Source of the DNA: Gordius sp. MW1
Lineage: Eukaryota > Nematomorpha > Gordioida > Gordea > Gordiidae
Length of the DNA: 64,000 nucleotides
Direction: 5' to 3'
Assembly: GCA_964036665.1 (NCBI GenBank)
Contig: OZ038528.1
Coordinates: forward strand, 25,531,245 to 25,595,244
The notes under the pieces were generated by a model. The model was not told the DNA's origin. It made no database searches and saw nothing but the letters and a program-made list of their open reading frames with translations. The stretch's first letter is position 1. The number at the start of each line of letters is the position of its first letter. The position numbers were made by a program, and so were the translations under genes. Positions 47,411 through 60,055 of this stretch are shown piece after piece.

Positions 47411-48300
47411 TTTCTATATTAATTAAGTTTACTAACATTATGCTATATTATAAATAGTGCTAATCCACTTATTGATACTATGCAATTTATGTTTATTTTA
47501 GAATCGATAAAGATTGAAATTTATATTAATTTATCACAAAAAGACTCAGCATATTCTTTACCAGTGACAGAAACTTTTTAACCTATGCCAATAATAAATT
47601 ATTGATTTTATTTCACTCCTCGTAAATTAATATCGTGAGATGTGGAAGGGAATGTGTGACAAGTTAGTTAATAGTTGAAATTTCATTTCTCATATATTAT
47701 TCCATCTATTAATAAAGTAACATATATTATTATGTATTCTAATCAATTTTTGTTTATAATATTTTGTTTTAATATTACATTTGTAAGTTGTGTTATCAAT
47801 TTAATTTTAGTGGCAAATATATTCTTATACCATTTAAAATAGTTTGCCAGATTTTTAACTCCTTTGGAACTTATTTATCAAATGTACTATTAAATTAAAC
47901 GTTTTAACGCTATAACAAGTAGGTATACAGATATATTAAGACACGCCAATCAAAAGCAAAATCAATCATTGTTCACGATAGACCTTAAGTTTGACTTGAA
48001 AATTTTTAAGAGTCTTTTGTTCAGACACAATCAATCACCATTGCTATTGCAAAAACGAATTTTTATTCCTAAATAGATTCAATGCCCAGTCTCAGGGTAT
48101 TTATCCTTTTTAAATGCTCTAAAAGTCATTATACACATTTGCATAATAAAACTTAAAAGCAAATAGTTTTTTTTTACCTAAAAATACTTTTTTTATTTGT
48201 TAAAAAGATCATGGGCCAACTCTTTTACCATATGAAATCAAGGTTTAAATTAAAGAATCTTTTTGATATTAAGGTCTTAGGTGATGATCGATGAGGCTTT

Positions 48301-50573
48301 ATGACTGGAAAAAAGAGATCGGAAAATGGAATTAACCACGAGGCAGGTAGCCGTAAAAAGATTTAAATGCATTGTATGACAACTTTAAAATTTGTGCAGG
48401 AAACCGAACAACCGAACTGTTAGATAGCTCGCCCGATCATAGCAAAGTAACTTTCGGTGGGGTTGAAGGATTTGAAATAGTTGAAGTTACCAAATCAACT
48501 TGGTTACAATACCTAAAATTTACACTATGCCACATCGGGTTAATTCTGATCTTAATTGGCTTTACTGCCGCAGGCGCTTATGTCTTTTCTATTATGGAAC
48601 ACCCTCACGAGGTTAGCATCAAAAATCACAAACTATCTCAATTGAGTCAAATGGAGAGGAACTTTATCAAACTTATAATGCTTTGTCGAACTAATGACTC
48701 TCAACTAATAGAGTTGGCGAAGGTCAAAGATAAGCAAGATTCCTTGCATTTGCATAGCAATGTTATGGATTATAACCAAGATCCTGTTCCTTATTTAGAA
48801 TGGCTCGACAGTCAAGACAGTAATTGCATCTAAATTGTAATTTGTAGCATATATTATGTAGAAGAAGATCATGAAAAAGTGGATCAATTGTTTTATCAAG
48901 CTAGAAGCCAACTGCACGAATACGCAAGTTTATTGTTGAATAGTGCTAAATATTTTGAGGTAAATAATGGAAGCATTAGACAGGCCCCTAATTTATGGAC
49001 GCTTAAAAAAGCGATATTTTTCGCAGCGACAGTCATTAGCACTATAGGTAATGGTAAGACACACGCATGCACACATTTCACTTTTACCTATAATTGACTG
49101 TAAAATGATTATAAAACTTTTTTGTGTATACAATGATGTTTATCAATGTCAACAAAAAATTATTAACTTTAAACTAACGCGCTTATAGACTTTCTGCTTC
49201 ATTATATTGTTCCGGACCTAAATTTACATTTACGCAAGTGTATTATTTACTTTGTACATATAAAATAGAAAAATTTCGAATTCCATTTTTGTCATTACTA
49301 TAGGTTATGGAAACGTGGTGCCCGTCACTACATATGGCCAAATATTTTGCATGGGCTACGCTCTATTTGGAATTCCTTTACTTTTATTAGTTGTGACCGA
49401 TTTGGGAACTTTATTTTCAAAGTTTATCCTTCTCGTCTGGATCAAATTTAGTAAGACTGTGGAACGCAATGTCGTTAGCATATTCCGTTTGCAAAATAAT
49501 CAAGTGATTCATAAAGTGACCGAGAGAGTAAAGGTGCCAAAGCACGATTTCAAATTGCCAATTTGGTTGGCTTTCTTATTACTTGGCCTCTATATAGCGA
49601 TGGGAGCTGGGTTATTCTTACTTTGGGAGCAATGGACATTTTTTCAATCTTTTTACTTCGTATTCATTACCATGACAACCATTGGTAAACATATACATAT
49701 TTTTAAAACATTCGTTTAAGATCTTTTTCTTCACTTTTCTCCTAAAATTCATTTGCTAAGGAGTATTAAAAGCATTATATACAAAATTTAAGTGTAACAA
49801 GCTATAGTACCTTTTATATAATATGGTCGAACATAAGTTTATTGATTAGTTGGGAAATGTCATACGGCACCGGGTGTGTAAATTGATATTCCACATGAGT
49901 TTGAAAAAAAGTATTCTTCGACTCAACTTTTTATTCTATTATTGGCACGCACCTAGGGGCTAATTAACTTTTTCAATTACTACCAAGACCCTTGGTTGCA
50001 AATTTATATTATTTATGCACAAATTCTGATTAATGTAGTACAATGCCTTAATATAAAAACCATTAAACTATCTGACGGACGCTATTTGATCGATTCATAT
50101 TTTACGAATGTTTTATTCAATTAAATAAATCATAACGTTTATTTTAAAATATGCATATTAATGTTGCTTGTTTTCATCGAAGTTTTTTTGTTATTCTGAA
50201 TGGAACAATATATTGCAAGGATGTTTAAATAAATATTATTGATTTACAAGCTAAAACTATTCATGTATTAATAGGATTTGGCGACATCGTTCCAAAACAC
50301 ACCACATATTTGCTGTTAATGACGATATATATTTTGATCGGTTTCGCTGGTATGACAACTTGTGTTCAACTTGTTTTACACACCTACATTGATAGGCTAA
50401 AAAATTTGCGACAGCATGTTGAGGTAGTAGCTGCCAAAACGGGTGAAGGTGCAGGAAATTTTACCAAATATCTTACTCAAAGTGACAATATGAAAAAGTT
50501 CAATAAAACCAAAGATCGCAACAAAATATATGAAAATTGTCAACCTCGGCATCTCAAAGAAACGTCGCTTTAA
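48301..50573 (+). CDS. Two-pore-domain potassium channel (K2P), five exons
   Basis: Membrane channel for background K+ current, active as a dimer. Exons are 48301-48346, 48400-48819, 48862-49047, 49304-49684 and 50275-50573. All introns are GT-AG and phases agree (443 residues). The ATG at 48301 was chosen because the second exon has no Met and an acceptor precedes it at 48399. The 46-nt first exon brings the right phase. Seen in order: TM1 (LILILIGFTAAGAYVF), a long extracellular cap region, pore 1 with TIGYGN split by an intron, TM2, TM3 (IWLAFLLLGLYIAMGAGLF), pore 2 with TIGFGD also split by an intron, TM4 (LMTIYILIGFAGMTTCVQLV) and a Lys-rich tail. Both filters are intact. One intron is only 42 nt. 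The subfamily (TWIK/TASK/TREK) cannot be fixed from this alone. Confidence 0.92.
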
Positions 50574-51239
50574 ATATTCGATACTCTCGTTAAAAAATTT
50601 AGTACCTTATATTCTCGTATAGTTTATAATTGTGCAAATAAATTAAAAATTGTAAACTGACTAATTTAAAACCAGGTAACACCTAAAAAGTTAAATGTTA
50701 TTTTAATTATATGTCTTTGAGTGGTAAACATTAAGAGCTTATGATATTTTGCTTGTGCTTTAAGCACATGTTTAATTTTTGAATTTTCAACTCTATTAAT
50801 TAACATGACTAATGATTTCCATTTAAATATAATGTTTAAAAGATACAAACAAATAGTGATCAAGAATTCATGGAGCCAAATACTTAATAGAGTGTCATAA
50901 GGTCAAACTTTATAAATTGGTTCAGACCATAATGGATTTTAGGAAATCTTAACAAGCATTTCGACATAGTGCTGCATTATTGCCTATTCGGATATAATAG
51001 ATGCTTGAATTATAATTGCTTGTGATAACGCTGTACTAATATGCAACCATAACTGTTAGTATTGCATGAAAAAATGTATGAATAATGACTCTACATTATT
51101 TTATAGAATATATTAATTAATTCAGACTTGATTAATGTTTTTGAATAATATTATAAATTTTTTTTTCATATGAAATTCGGAAGCATTAATGAATTAAAAG
51201 TAATAGAACGTTAATGTTCTTTATTAGAGCATTCAGTTA
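50574..51239. other. Gap between the K2P and lectin-Ig-Sushi genes
   Basis: Holds a candidate poly(A) signal (AATAAA at 50636-50641) for the channel and, further on, the likely promoter of the next gene. Nothing coding seen. Confidence 0.5.
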
Positions 51240-54200
51240 ATGGTTATCTTCCAAGTTACCTTATTTATCTTATACATCCTCGTTATAAATTATTGTTCAG
51301 GACACCCAAATATTACAAGTAACTCTCATACTAATTTACCAACAAAATTACTAGTTGCAATCAAAGATTTAAAAATATCACTATATATCGGAAGATTGAA
51401 TGGAGTTGAGAAAGGAGAATATATAAAGACTTCTTCTTGTCTTCATATTAATGATCCAATGGATTATTGGATTTTTGATTTAAATGATTTCTACCAAATA
51501 GATTCCATAACGTTCAATGCAAGTATTATAAACTAATTTATCAGCTAATAACTTGGCAACGTTTTAGAAAATTCAGTATTGAACGATTTAGATGTGTTTG
51601 TGGGAGTAAATTTATACGGAAAGAATAATGAAAAGTGTGAAAGAGTTGTTTGGCAAACAAAAGTTAATCTTAATTGTCACGGAACCCTAAGTCGCTATAT
51701 AAGTTTTCATTTGACACAAAGCATCGCTATTAATTACATAATTATTTGCGACTTGGAAATTAAAGGAAATAAACATAATTTAGGTCCGTCATTCGGCATA
51801 ATGTTTATTTAACAGATTAATCTCTAAATTTTTATGTTCCAGTTTATAATTTTTAAAAGGTTTTTATTTGTTTAGATAATTTATCCTTCAAGCCTAATGT
51901 CAAAGTTTTAGAAAATCGAAAAATTTCAAATACTAAAAACATTATTGATGGACAATATGCCAATAATGATGACTTCATACCGCTAACGTGCATGTAATTT
52001 TTTTCAATGTTATTAAAATGTTGAAATACTTAATAATTTGTAATTGCTAGCGCACTCAAAAAATATTCTGAGAAAAATATTTATTTTTGAAAAATAGCAT
52101 CATTGAAAATAATACGACACTTTTTAAACTAATTTTTGATATGTTTGTGCAATTACATAATTCAGAAAAACAATCAGATCGCCTCAACCCAAAATATTAT
52201 TGGACTTGGACCATTTGTATCTTATCCATTATGTTCGAATTCAAAATACTCCATGTGTAATTGATTGTATGTAATGCTACTTCTATTATAAAAATAACTG
52301 ATAATTATAAAGATCCAGATCTAACAAATGTTAATATTGGAATTGGTTACACCAAGAAACTGATAAATCATGTTATATGTCATCAAATAGAGGATTCGTC
52401 TCCGGGAGAATTACATACATTTTGGTGTGGATCAAGTAACAACATAGGCTTAGCCAGGGCTAATCTTCAAATTTTACAAAATTATGACCAAAATTACTTA
52501 AAATTATCATTTTGCCTGTGCCTATTTTATTATTGCCCCCACCCCCCTTAATCTTAGATACGCCCATGAGAAAGAATCTATCATGATTATAACAAATAAG
52601 TTTAAGGCTCATAAAAATTTTGTTTGTCATTTTATTGCTATAATTTGAGATTTCTAATAATATATCGCTTGATTACCAAGTAAAGAAATGTAAGAGGGGT
52701 AAATAGCAATAAGTGCGTTGCTCCAAACCTTGAATAAATGTAGCCAAGGGGAGGCCCCGGAATTATTATAAAAATTGCAGAAAAACATTTTTTGGCCTCC
52801 CCAATACTGCTCCTCTTGAGTTCAAATCCTGACTACTCTCATGTTGAGGACATAATATATAACACTTTATTGAACAACTGCATGACCAAAATATTGTATA
52901 TTTCTACATCTAGAGAAACGATCATTATATTATCCAATTAGAGGTAGATGGATTAGTCTATACAAGGATATAAAGGATGATTTAAGGTTCGACGAATTCA
53001 GCCTTTGTGAAATCGAAATCTATGGAATTCTGCTTGAAAGATCGAGTATGAATTTAGTATATATTTTACTTGATCGTTGTAAGGCAATGTAGCTATCAAC
53101 AAAGCGACACATGCTACTCCGGCTTTAAAGAGTAACCAGAAATCCGTAATCAACGAAATTCATTCTGGTTTAGCTGTGGATGGCATCTATAATCCCTATG
53201 ACGGGATCAATTCATGTTATATTTCTTCTTGGTCAACTGCACCTTTTTGGACACTTGATTTAGGACACATTTATGAAGTCTATAAGGTGTTTGAGCTAAT
53301 GTGTTAATTAAATTTCATTTTAATCGAGATTGGGGTGCTAGATAATGTAGTATAAGATGATGTGAAATTGATAAGTTAGCCGAGAGGGCGTGTTAGTTTA
53401 CAACTTTACCTAATATTTGTATGATTGTATATGAGTTTGCGTTCAAAAATATCCAATGGGGCTAATATTTAAGTGTAAAACTAGTATAAACTTAGACCAT
53501 TTATTAAAAAAAACCATTTTAAAATAAACATATGATTTCACAAGTAATGTGTTATAATTAATTTTACCGCTTACAACAAATTTGATCGAGCATCTTCAAT
53601 TAGCGCAAAAAGATTGAGCAAAGCAACATATTTGAATCATTATCCATCTTTATTGAGAGGGGGTACTATTTATTGAAGGTAAATAATAAAGTGAGGGAAA
53701 AGAAAAGAATTCGTAAGTAATAAAGAAGTGAACACTTCTTTATATAATCTCGAGCTAATCGAAATAATACATTAAATCAATTAACATTTAGTGGTGAATC
53801 CTTGAGCTATATGTGATAATAGTTGCGAAGCAGTATGCTCGAGTTATATAAGATAAAATAAATGAGTCAATTAAAGTTTCGGAGTAGACTTAAGTAATAT
53901 GCCGCGAGCAATCCATTAAATAGTAGTGGTTACTACATCTTAATGAAATTGCCTACTGCTAAACTTTAAGTTAATGCTAATATAATTCACAATTGTATAT
54001 ATCGTAATTCGTTGGTTTTTTTTTAAACTTATAAATACTTGCAATAATTACCATTTAATTTTATTATTGTGTATGTGAACACTAAAATTTTTATATACCA
54101 CTAATAGTAAAATTGCTAAACTTAGAGATAGAATATTATATTTGTAAAAATATTATAAATTTGTTTTATCTTTTAAGCACAATTTTTATAAGCATGGCAT

Positions 54201-57200
54201 CCCCAAATGTTGGGAGCTGTATAATCCGCAATTTTAAAACAAATTCATTACTGATATTTGTTCAAATATATAAAGTTGGTGTTTTCTTTTACATAAGCTT
54301 TTTTATATTTATAATAGGTTGTAATTATAGCGACACACGTTTATCATATTTCTAGCAGAAAATCTCAACACGTAAAGGAGAATCTTCACTTAACATGTAT
54401 GTAGCTTTACTCAATTTTTATGATACTATTATTAACTCTATAAAATTATTCAGCTTTTAAATGCGTGCTTTATCAAAATAAATCTGTAATTTTTTCACCC
54501 CATAGGGAAGAGCTTGGCTAATGCTATAATAAGTGTTCACATGGAAAAGAAATTGCTTGGAAAGCCAGTTTGTAACTGGATTAACGAAGCGGAATTATAT
54601 CAAGGAGTTATTATTCAAAAATATTGTTTTAACCCTTTACGCGGTATGTATGTGTCAATAAACACACCTGCTGACTCCTATGGTCAACCTTTACAAATGA
54701 CTCTTTGTGAAGTTGAAGCATATGGCAATAGGACTCCTTTCAAAAGTAGGTGGGCGCAAATTTATATCGTGCAGCTATTATATGAAATTTAAATATGACT
54801 TTTTATTCTCTCAAAAAAATGGGCAAAAATATGATAGGTGAATATTAAAATTTGGTAACGACTTAAATTAGGATTTAACTCAATAACAAACCTTTTTGGC
54901 TTATGTGTGTTGTTAAACCGCATCATTAAACATATGCATTCAAGTAGTCAAGAATTTTCAATCCGTTTATATAAATGTCATTGTTTAAAGTCGGTGTATT
55001 TGGATTGATAGCGTAGGTAGAGGGAAATGGAACGCGATATTTCCCTCTACCTACGCTATCAATCCAAATACACCGACTTTAAACAATGACATTTATATGC
55101 ATCCAAGTTTTTTAAATCCATTCGAAACTCTTGTTAATGTCATATTGCCTATACGCATTATTAGAATCGTATCCTTTCATTCAACCCTATGAATCAAGGA
55201 CTATACACGCATTACTAAATGATTCACGGGATCTGGAATGTAGCGTTAAAGGAAATAAACAATTATATTGGTTAGACTCAAAAGGGGAAAAATATGAACA
55301 TACCTTCCCTACAAGATTAAAATACAAATACGATAAAATTAGCAACGTTACATTATTCAAAATCAGGATTGCTTTTAAAACCGTTGGAATTCTGCATTTT
55401 AAGTGCTGTTATAAGACTGTGTGCAGTATAGCCATAAGATTAGTTATTAAAGGTATAGCCCTATTTATTTGAAATTGTATAGGAGTTGATTTAAATTAGA
55501 TAGGGTATATTTGTCTGTTCCAACTCATATCGTTCACCACCAAACACTAACGCCAAAACGATTGCATATACTATGCATTTGGTTAGGAGGGGTTCCAGTT
55601 CCATCCCTTTACATAGTTATTAATACTAAGTAATTAAATATTATACAAAAATATACAATCATGCATAATTAAAGGACGATAAATTGTTTTCAAAACATAC
55701 CTGAAGGAATGCTGCCAGATGAATACTTTTACTCTATGAAACATCATTCGTGCTATATCTACATAGACTATACCTATAATGGTGTTTACAATGTAGCCTG
55801 TAAGGCCATTCAGCTTAATCAAACTTCAACATTCGGAAAATTAATAAGTGTAAAAGGTATATTAAAAACTAATATAATATACAATTTTATAGACGATATT
55901 GAGTTATACCTAAGTCCTGCCACGAAAAACTATGAAATTCATTTGCTTAACAAACGCTCATTTGAGATCAAATGTTCTATCAACGATGACAATCTTGAAT
56001 GGAGGTATAGTATATGGAAAGATGGGAAACTTGTAGAAAAAAGTATAGGATCGGGCATCAAATTAAAATTAGACCCGGTCGATAAAAATCATGCAGGAAC
56101 TTACGAGTGCACGGCTCATTCACCATTTACTAAAATTCAAAAACGATTTAATCTTATTGTCCATTGTAAATTAATTATTATATATATCCATTATTAATCT
56201 CTTACAGATATTCCCGATGATGGTGTTATTCAAGACTCAAATATTCATTGTCTTCCGCCAACTTTACCCTCGGATTATAAAGTATTAATAACTTTTAGAT
56301 TGATCTTAACTATTAAAGGTTGAGTGGTATGACAGTAATCAAAGCTTGTTAACTAGTAGTAATTTAATAAACGCAACTAACCATCATCACACATCTTTTT
56401 TAAAATGTAGAGCCAATATATTTATGCGTCATGCTGATGAATATATGAAACATAACATGACTTTCTTTTATCAAAGTGGTAAGTCTAATTTTAACAAAAT
56501 AATTAATTAAAATATCCGAAGGTGAAGGTAAAGTGTCACGTATTCGTAGAGACTTTTCGATTGAAGAAGGTGATCCGGTAATTAATGATAAGGATAAACT
56601 AAATCAAAAAGAAAATCAAATTATTTATCATAATTCTTCGACGCTCGACCTCTACCTTCATATCAATTCAAAAATGGTTTTAAATTGCAGTGTTAAAGCA
56701 GTGACTGAAAAAGTAGAGGGAGAAAAATTAAGATTTTTTTGGATGAAATATGGAACCAAAGATGATCCTCAAATGTTATCTCAATATACTGGAGCTAATT
56801 TGATAATATCTTCCGTTAAAATACTAGACACCGGCTTATACTATTGTCATTTAGACAGGGGCAATATGCAAAAATCTTTAGCCGACTCTAAAAAAGTCCT
56901 CGGGCGATTTAACATAACCATTTATCGTAATAATAATTAAAATATATTTATACCTATACCAAATGTTTGGGTTTATGAGATTACGTTAAACTTACTCAAT
57001 AATAGAATCGCCCATTATAACTATAAAGAGTCAAGATATGGGAGAAATATCATTCAAATCTGAATGCCTAGTTGAGGCCAACCCTAAACCATTTAACGTA
57101 GAATAAACATATTTTCAATGATAAATGCAATTTAGGTGTATTGGATTAGTAGGGAAACTTCAAAAATCATTCAAAGTTCGATATTAAAGGATCTAACGTC

Positions 57201-60055
57201 CAAAGATAACGGTGAATGGGGGTGTATCGCTAGTATGACCATTTATAGAAAAGCTCCTTTTGATCCACTTAATTTTACAGCGAAAGCTTTTACTCACGTT
57301 ACGATAGGAAAAGGTAGGAAGGTTAATTATTGCAAACGTATAAATGTTGATAGGCATAAAGGAGATAAACATTGCGGGTTCATTTAATAGATCATACGGA
57401 GTTGAAGAAAAATCAGACGTTATATTGTATTACAATCAATCATCATCCCAATTAAATAGTGGAACTTATGAGTGGCAAAAAAATGGAAGATCTAACGATA
57501 ACAGTAATAACTTGCTCAAGTTATACAACGTTAAATCAAGCGATTCTGCTGTATATCAAGTCTTGCTAAGAGGCACCACTTTAGGAAGAATTGATTTAAA
57601 AGTTTTATGTAAGGTTTTGTTGAATTAATAAAGTTTATTTTAAGTCATATAACTTTTTATAAATAAAATCAAGATGGACCTACGGTTGAAACAAATTCAA
57701 ACGTTGGCCCGCCCACCCAACAAGAAAATGGTGTGCCAGTTTTTGAAATTTCTGAGATGAAAGTTCTTAAAATCTCTGCCAACGTGACATCCTATGCTGA
57801 ATTTAATGTAACGGATTTGTATATACATTAAAACTTTGCTATTTATCTGAACATTTTCAAAATTTAAAATATATATGAATACAAGTATTTGAAAAACATA
57901 CAAACAATTTTTAATATAGATTAGTTGGGCGAAACATGGGAGTAAACATCCAATTGCTCAAAACCAAGAAATGACATTTCCTAAAGTTACTAAAGAACAC
58001 AATGGAATATATGTTTGTATAGTAACGGTTAATGAAATAAAATTTGAAACATACTATCCAGCTAGAACTCGTTCCATATATTTTGAGGTTAAAGTGAAAA
58101 GTAATTTCTACTGTTAAATTTGCATAAGCTAAAAGTTCTATACAATTGTATCTAACTTGTATTTACAGCCGAAGGTTGCTCACCCTTTAATTTCCCGGCT
58201 TTGAAACTAAATAGAGTAGGCTCCGACTATGGGAACGAGCATAATATTGTTCCATACGGAAAGATTATATCGTGGAACTGTATGACTAAAGACGATATGA
58301 TTGGTTCAAAAACAAGCATTTGTCAGCCGAATGGCGAATGGGACAACCTCCCGCCTTATTGTGGTTCGCACTTATTTAAATCGACAAAATGTTATAAGCT
58401 GCTAACCCTATGTCTTCATAATAAAACAAAATAACTAATTGAATTAGGGTGTCCATTACCTAACGTTGAAAATGGCCAGGCTTTAGTTCAAAACGGAGAA
58501 GTCTTTATTGTGTGCAACGATGGGTTTAACGCGATGAAAAGTGTTTCAAAACTCGAATGTATAAATGGAAATTGGAACATACCACCACAATGTAAAAAGA
58601 GTAAGTCGCATTATTCGCACTATCAGACAGAAACATTTTAAAGGTTGCCTAGATACCGTAAATAAAGGAATCATATATATGCACGACCATGTTAAATGGG
58701 AAAAGTGTTTGATGGATAAAATTACGGGAAATATAAAGTATAAATGTAATAATGGTCAATGGTCTAGAGAATCCAGCTGTGTTAAAGGTTATTTTGAAAG
58801 CACTCATAAACTAAATTACAATGCAAAGATAATAAATTTTGTTTTTATAATTACCTTAGGTTGCACAATTCCATACATTATAAATGGTTATAGTGAAGGT
58901 AAAATTTATGAGCAATGCTTAAATTTATTCCACAAAAGATGCTAGTGAAAACGATATCTTGAATAAAACAAAAGAATCCATGCCAGATATAGAAAAGCTT
59001 AAGGGTAATGCAACTGGTTCACGAGCTAAAGGAATATTGAGACCTGCACTGATCAATAATATACCTAGGTAAGGGTATAGACAAGTTAGTTGTAGTTACG
59101 AGATAACAAAAGGAAATTATTTAAAGTAACATACCCAAATTAGGCGATAAAATTAAAATTAAGCAGGATTATGCAACAATTTTATTTAAAAAAATTACCT
59201 ATCAGTTAAATTATTTGTCTTGAATATATAATTCCTCATATGTTTCCATATAATATGATTATTAAAAAGATTAACATTATTAAAGGCATAGGCGCAGCCA
59301 GGGGGGGGGGGGGGCAGGGAGAGGCGGCTGCCCCCCTCTAAATCCAATTTGGCTAAAATTTCAAATGATCATTTTGATCCCCCCTAAATCATTATTACCC
59401 CCCCCCCCTCTAATTCCAATGCTGGCTACGCCCATGATTAAAGGGTCTGCCTTAAATTTCTTTGTATGTATAGAGATTCAGCAAAGCGACCAAAAAGAAC
59501 AGATAACGATAATATAAAAGTCAACAATAAAATGGTAAAGATTTGGTGTTCCTCATAGTTTATGGAATAATAAATAATTTAGGATAGAAATAACAATCTT
59601 AATAATCCGAATAGTAAATCGGGTCGTAATAATGAGAAGAACACTGATCAAACTGGGTCCCGTATAAAATTTAATAATAAAAATCAGCCTTTAGATGAAT
59701 TGGACTTAAAGACACCGAATACCAAGGATAAAGATGTCGCATCTTATGTTCCTGGTGACAAATTGAAGGTTGTCTGTCAATCGTCTTATGAAATAACGGG
59801 AGATTCTATAATAACGTGTCAAGACGACGGTACTTGGAGACCGAAACCACTTTGCACATCGGGTATGCGCCATCTATTTATTAAATTAATTTTTCATACT
59901 TAACTCTACACACGTTTTTATAGCCTGTATTGCTCCTTTGGGAAATTTCAAGAATGGTAGTATATTCACTCCAAATTGTGAAGGACCTAAACGAGCACAG
60001 GATATCAAATGTGCAGATCTTCCTAATCCAAAATCCAATAAAGCTTGTAGCGAGA
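51240..60055 (+). CDS. Secreted fucolectin-Ig-Sushi protein, 30 exons, 3' end unresolved
   Basis: Large extracellular recognition protein. Exons: 51240-51522, 51568-51783, 51876-51993, 52166-52254, 52319-52435, 52914-53045, 53093-53286, 54318-54396, 54506-54745, 55165-55452, 55500-55581, 55675-55856, 55893-56165, 56208-56281, 56319-56478, 56522-56926, 57006-57097, 57136-57313, 57354-57608, 57674-57818, 57925-58100, 58169-58363, 58448-58600, 58644-58787, 58860-58898, 58939-59004, 59086-59125, 59474-59534, 59583-59862, 59924-60055. The model gives about 1629 codons with agreeing phases. Most domain borders are phase 1, as in shuffled modular genes. A signal peptide (MVIFQVTLFILYILVINYCS) starts the protein. 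Three fucolectin domains, about eight Ig-like and five or six Sushi modules follow. No TM helix is seen. The last donor (GAGA then GTGAGT) leads into repeats: a tiny terminal exon near 60128 or exons beyond the window are both possible. Exons 54318-54396 and 55500-55581 are the least sure. An immune or adhesion role is inference. Confidence 0.8.
52443..52568. mobile_element. MITE family A copy in a lectin-gene intron
   Basis: Ends CATAGGCTTAGCCAGGG and TAGATACGCCCATG. It starts right after the donor of exon 5, so it lies in the intron 52436-52913. Confidence 0.65.
52736..52843. mobile_element. Decayed MITE family A copy in the same intron
   Basis: TGTAGCCAAGGGGAGG at the left and CCTGACTACTCTCATG at the right. 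Shorter and more diverged than the other copies. Confidence 0.5.
54969..55098. repeat. Perfect inverted repeat, 60-bp arms, 10-nt loop
   Basis: Left arm 54969-55028 and right arm 55039-55098 are exact reverse complements by my reading. The loop is GGAACGCGAT. It lies in the intron between the last fucolectin exon and the first Ig exon, and a transcript through it would fold into a 60-bp duplex. It matches nothing else in the window. Confidence 0.9.
55165..58100 (+). other. Ig-like domain region of the modular protein
   Basis: About eight Ig-like modules. Typical G-strand motifs are NGVYNVACKA, HAGTYECTAHS, DTGLYYCHL, DNGEWGCIAS and HNGIYVCIVT. Several modules are cut by an internal intron just before the conserved Trp (NPKPFNV then YWISRE; SDYK then VEWYDSN). 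The seventh (57354-57608) lacks the Cys pair but keeps a Trp and SDSAVYQV. An RIRR sequence near 56540 could be a furin site. Confidence 0.75.
58169..60055 (+). other. Sushi (CCP) region of the modular protein
   Basis: Four-Cys modules as in complement regulators. GCSPFNFPAL ... WDNLPPYC, GCPLPNVENGQA ... WNIPPQC and SCLDTVNKGII ... WSRESSC are complete. A module split over three short exons has GCTIPYIINGYSE and KLKVSCSYEITKG. A later exon has KLKVVCQSSYEITGDSIITC and WRPKPLC after an Asn/Lys-rich spacer. The last begins ACIAPLGNFKNGS. Confidence 0.75.
59287..59436. mobile_element. MITE family A copy in a lectin-gene intron
   Basis: Starts CATAGGCGCAGCCAGGG with a long G run and ends GCTGGCTACGCCCATG. 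It lies in the intron 59126-59473. Confidence 0.8.

Larger units (their letters stand above)
44901..48300. other. Repeat-rich region upstream of the K2P gene
   Basis: No host exon is recognised. Contains a LINE fragment, two MITE A copies, a 65-bp tandem duplication, and presumably the promoter of the channel gene close to 48300. Confidence 0.5.
51240..54745 (+). other. Fucolectin (F5/8 type C) region of the modular protein
   Basis: Three tandem galactose-binding-like domains over nine exons. Domain 1 shows DYWIFDLNDFYQIDSITF and IICDLEIKG. Domain 2 shows ILLDLDHLYLIHYVRIQNTP, NVNIGIGY and FSLCEIEIYG. Domain 3 shows GLAVDGIYNPYDGINSC, FWTLDLGHIYEVYKV and MTLCEVEAYG. The repeated VDG...C, W..DLG and LCEVEVYG pattern is that of eel-type fucolectins. 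Sugar-binding residues cannot be confirmed by eye. Confidence 0.8.

Noticed and set aside
52261-52551. 96-codon ORF taken as a separate gene start
   Set aside because: It mixes an intron, the fifth exon of the lectin gene and a MITE copy. There is no ATG start.
59070-59072. In-frame TAA in the Sushi region, suggesting a pseudogene or a 12-nt intron (GTAAGGGTATAG)
   Set aside because: A normal intron, 59005-59085 (GTAATG ... ACAAG), removes it with the right phase and restores the KLKVSC motif.
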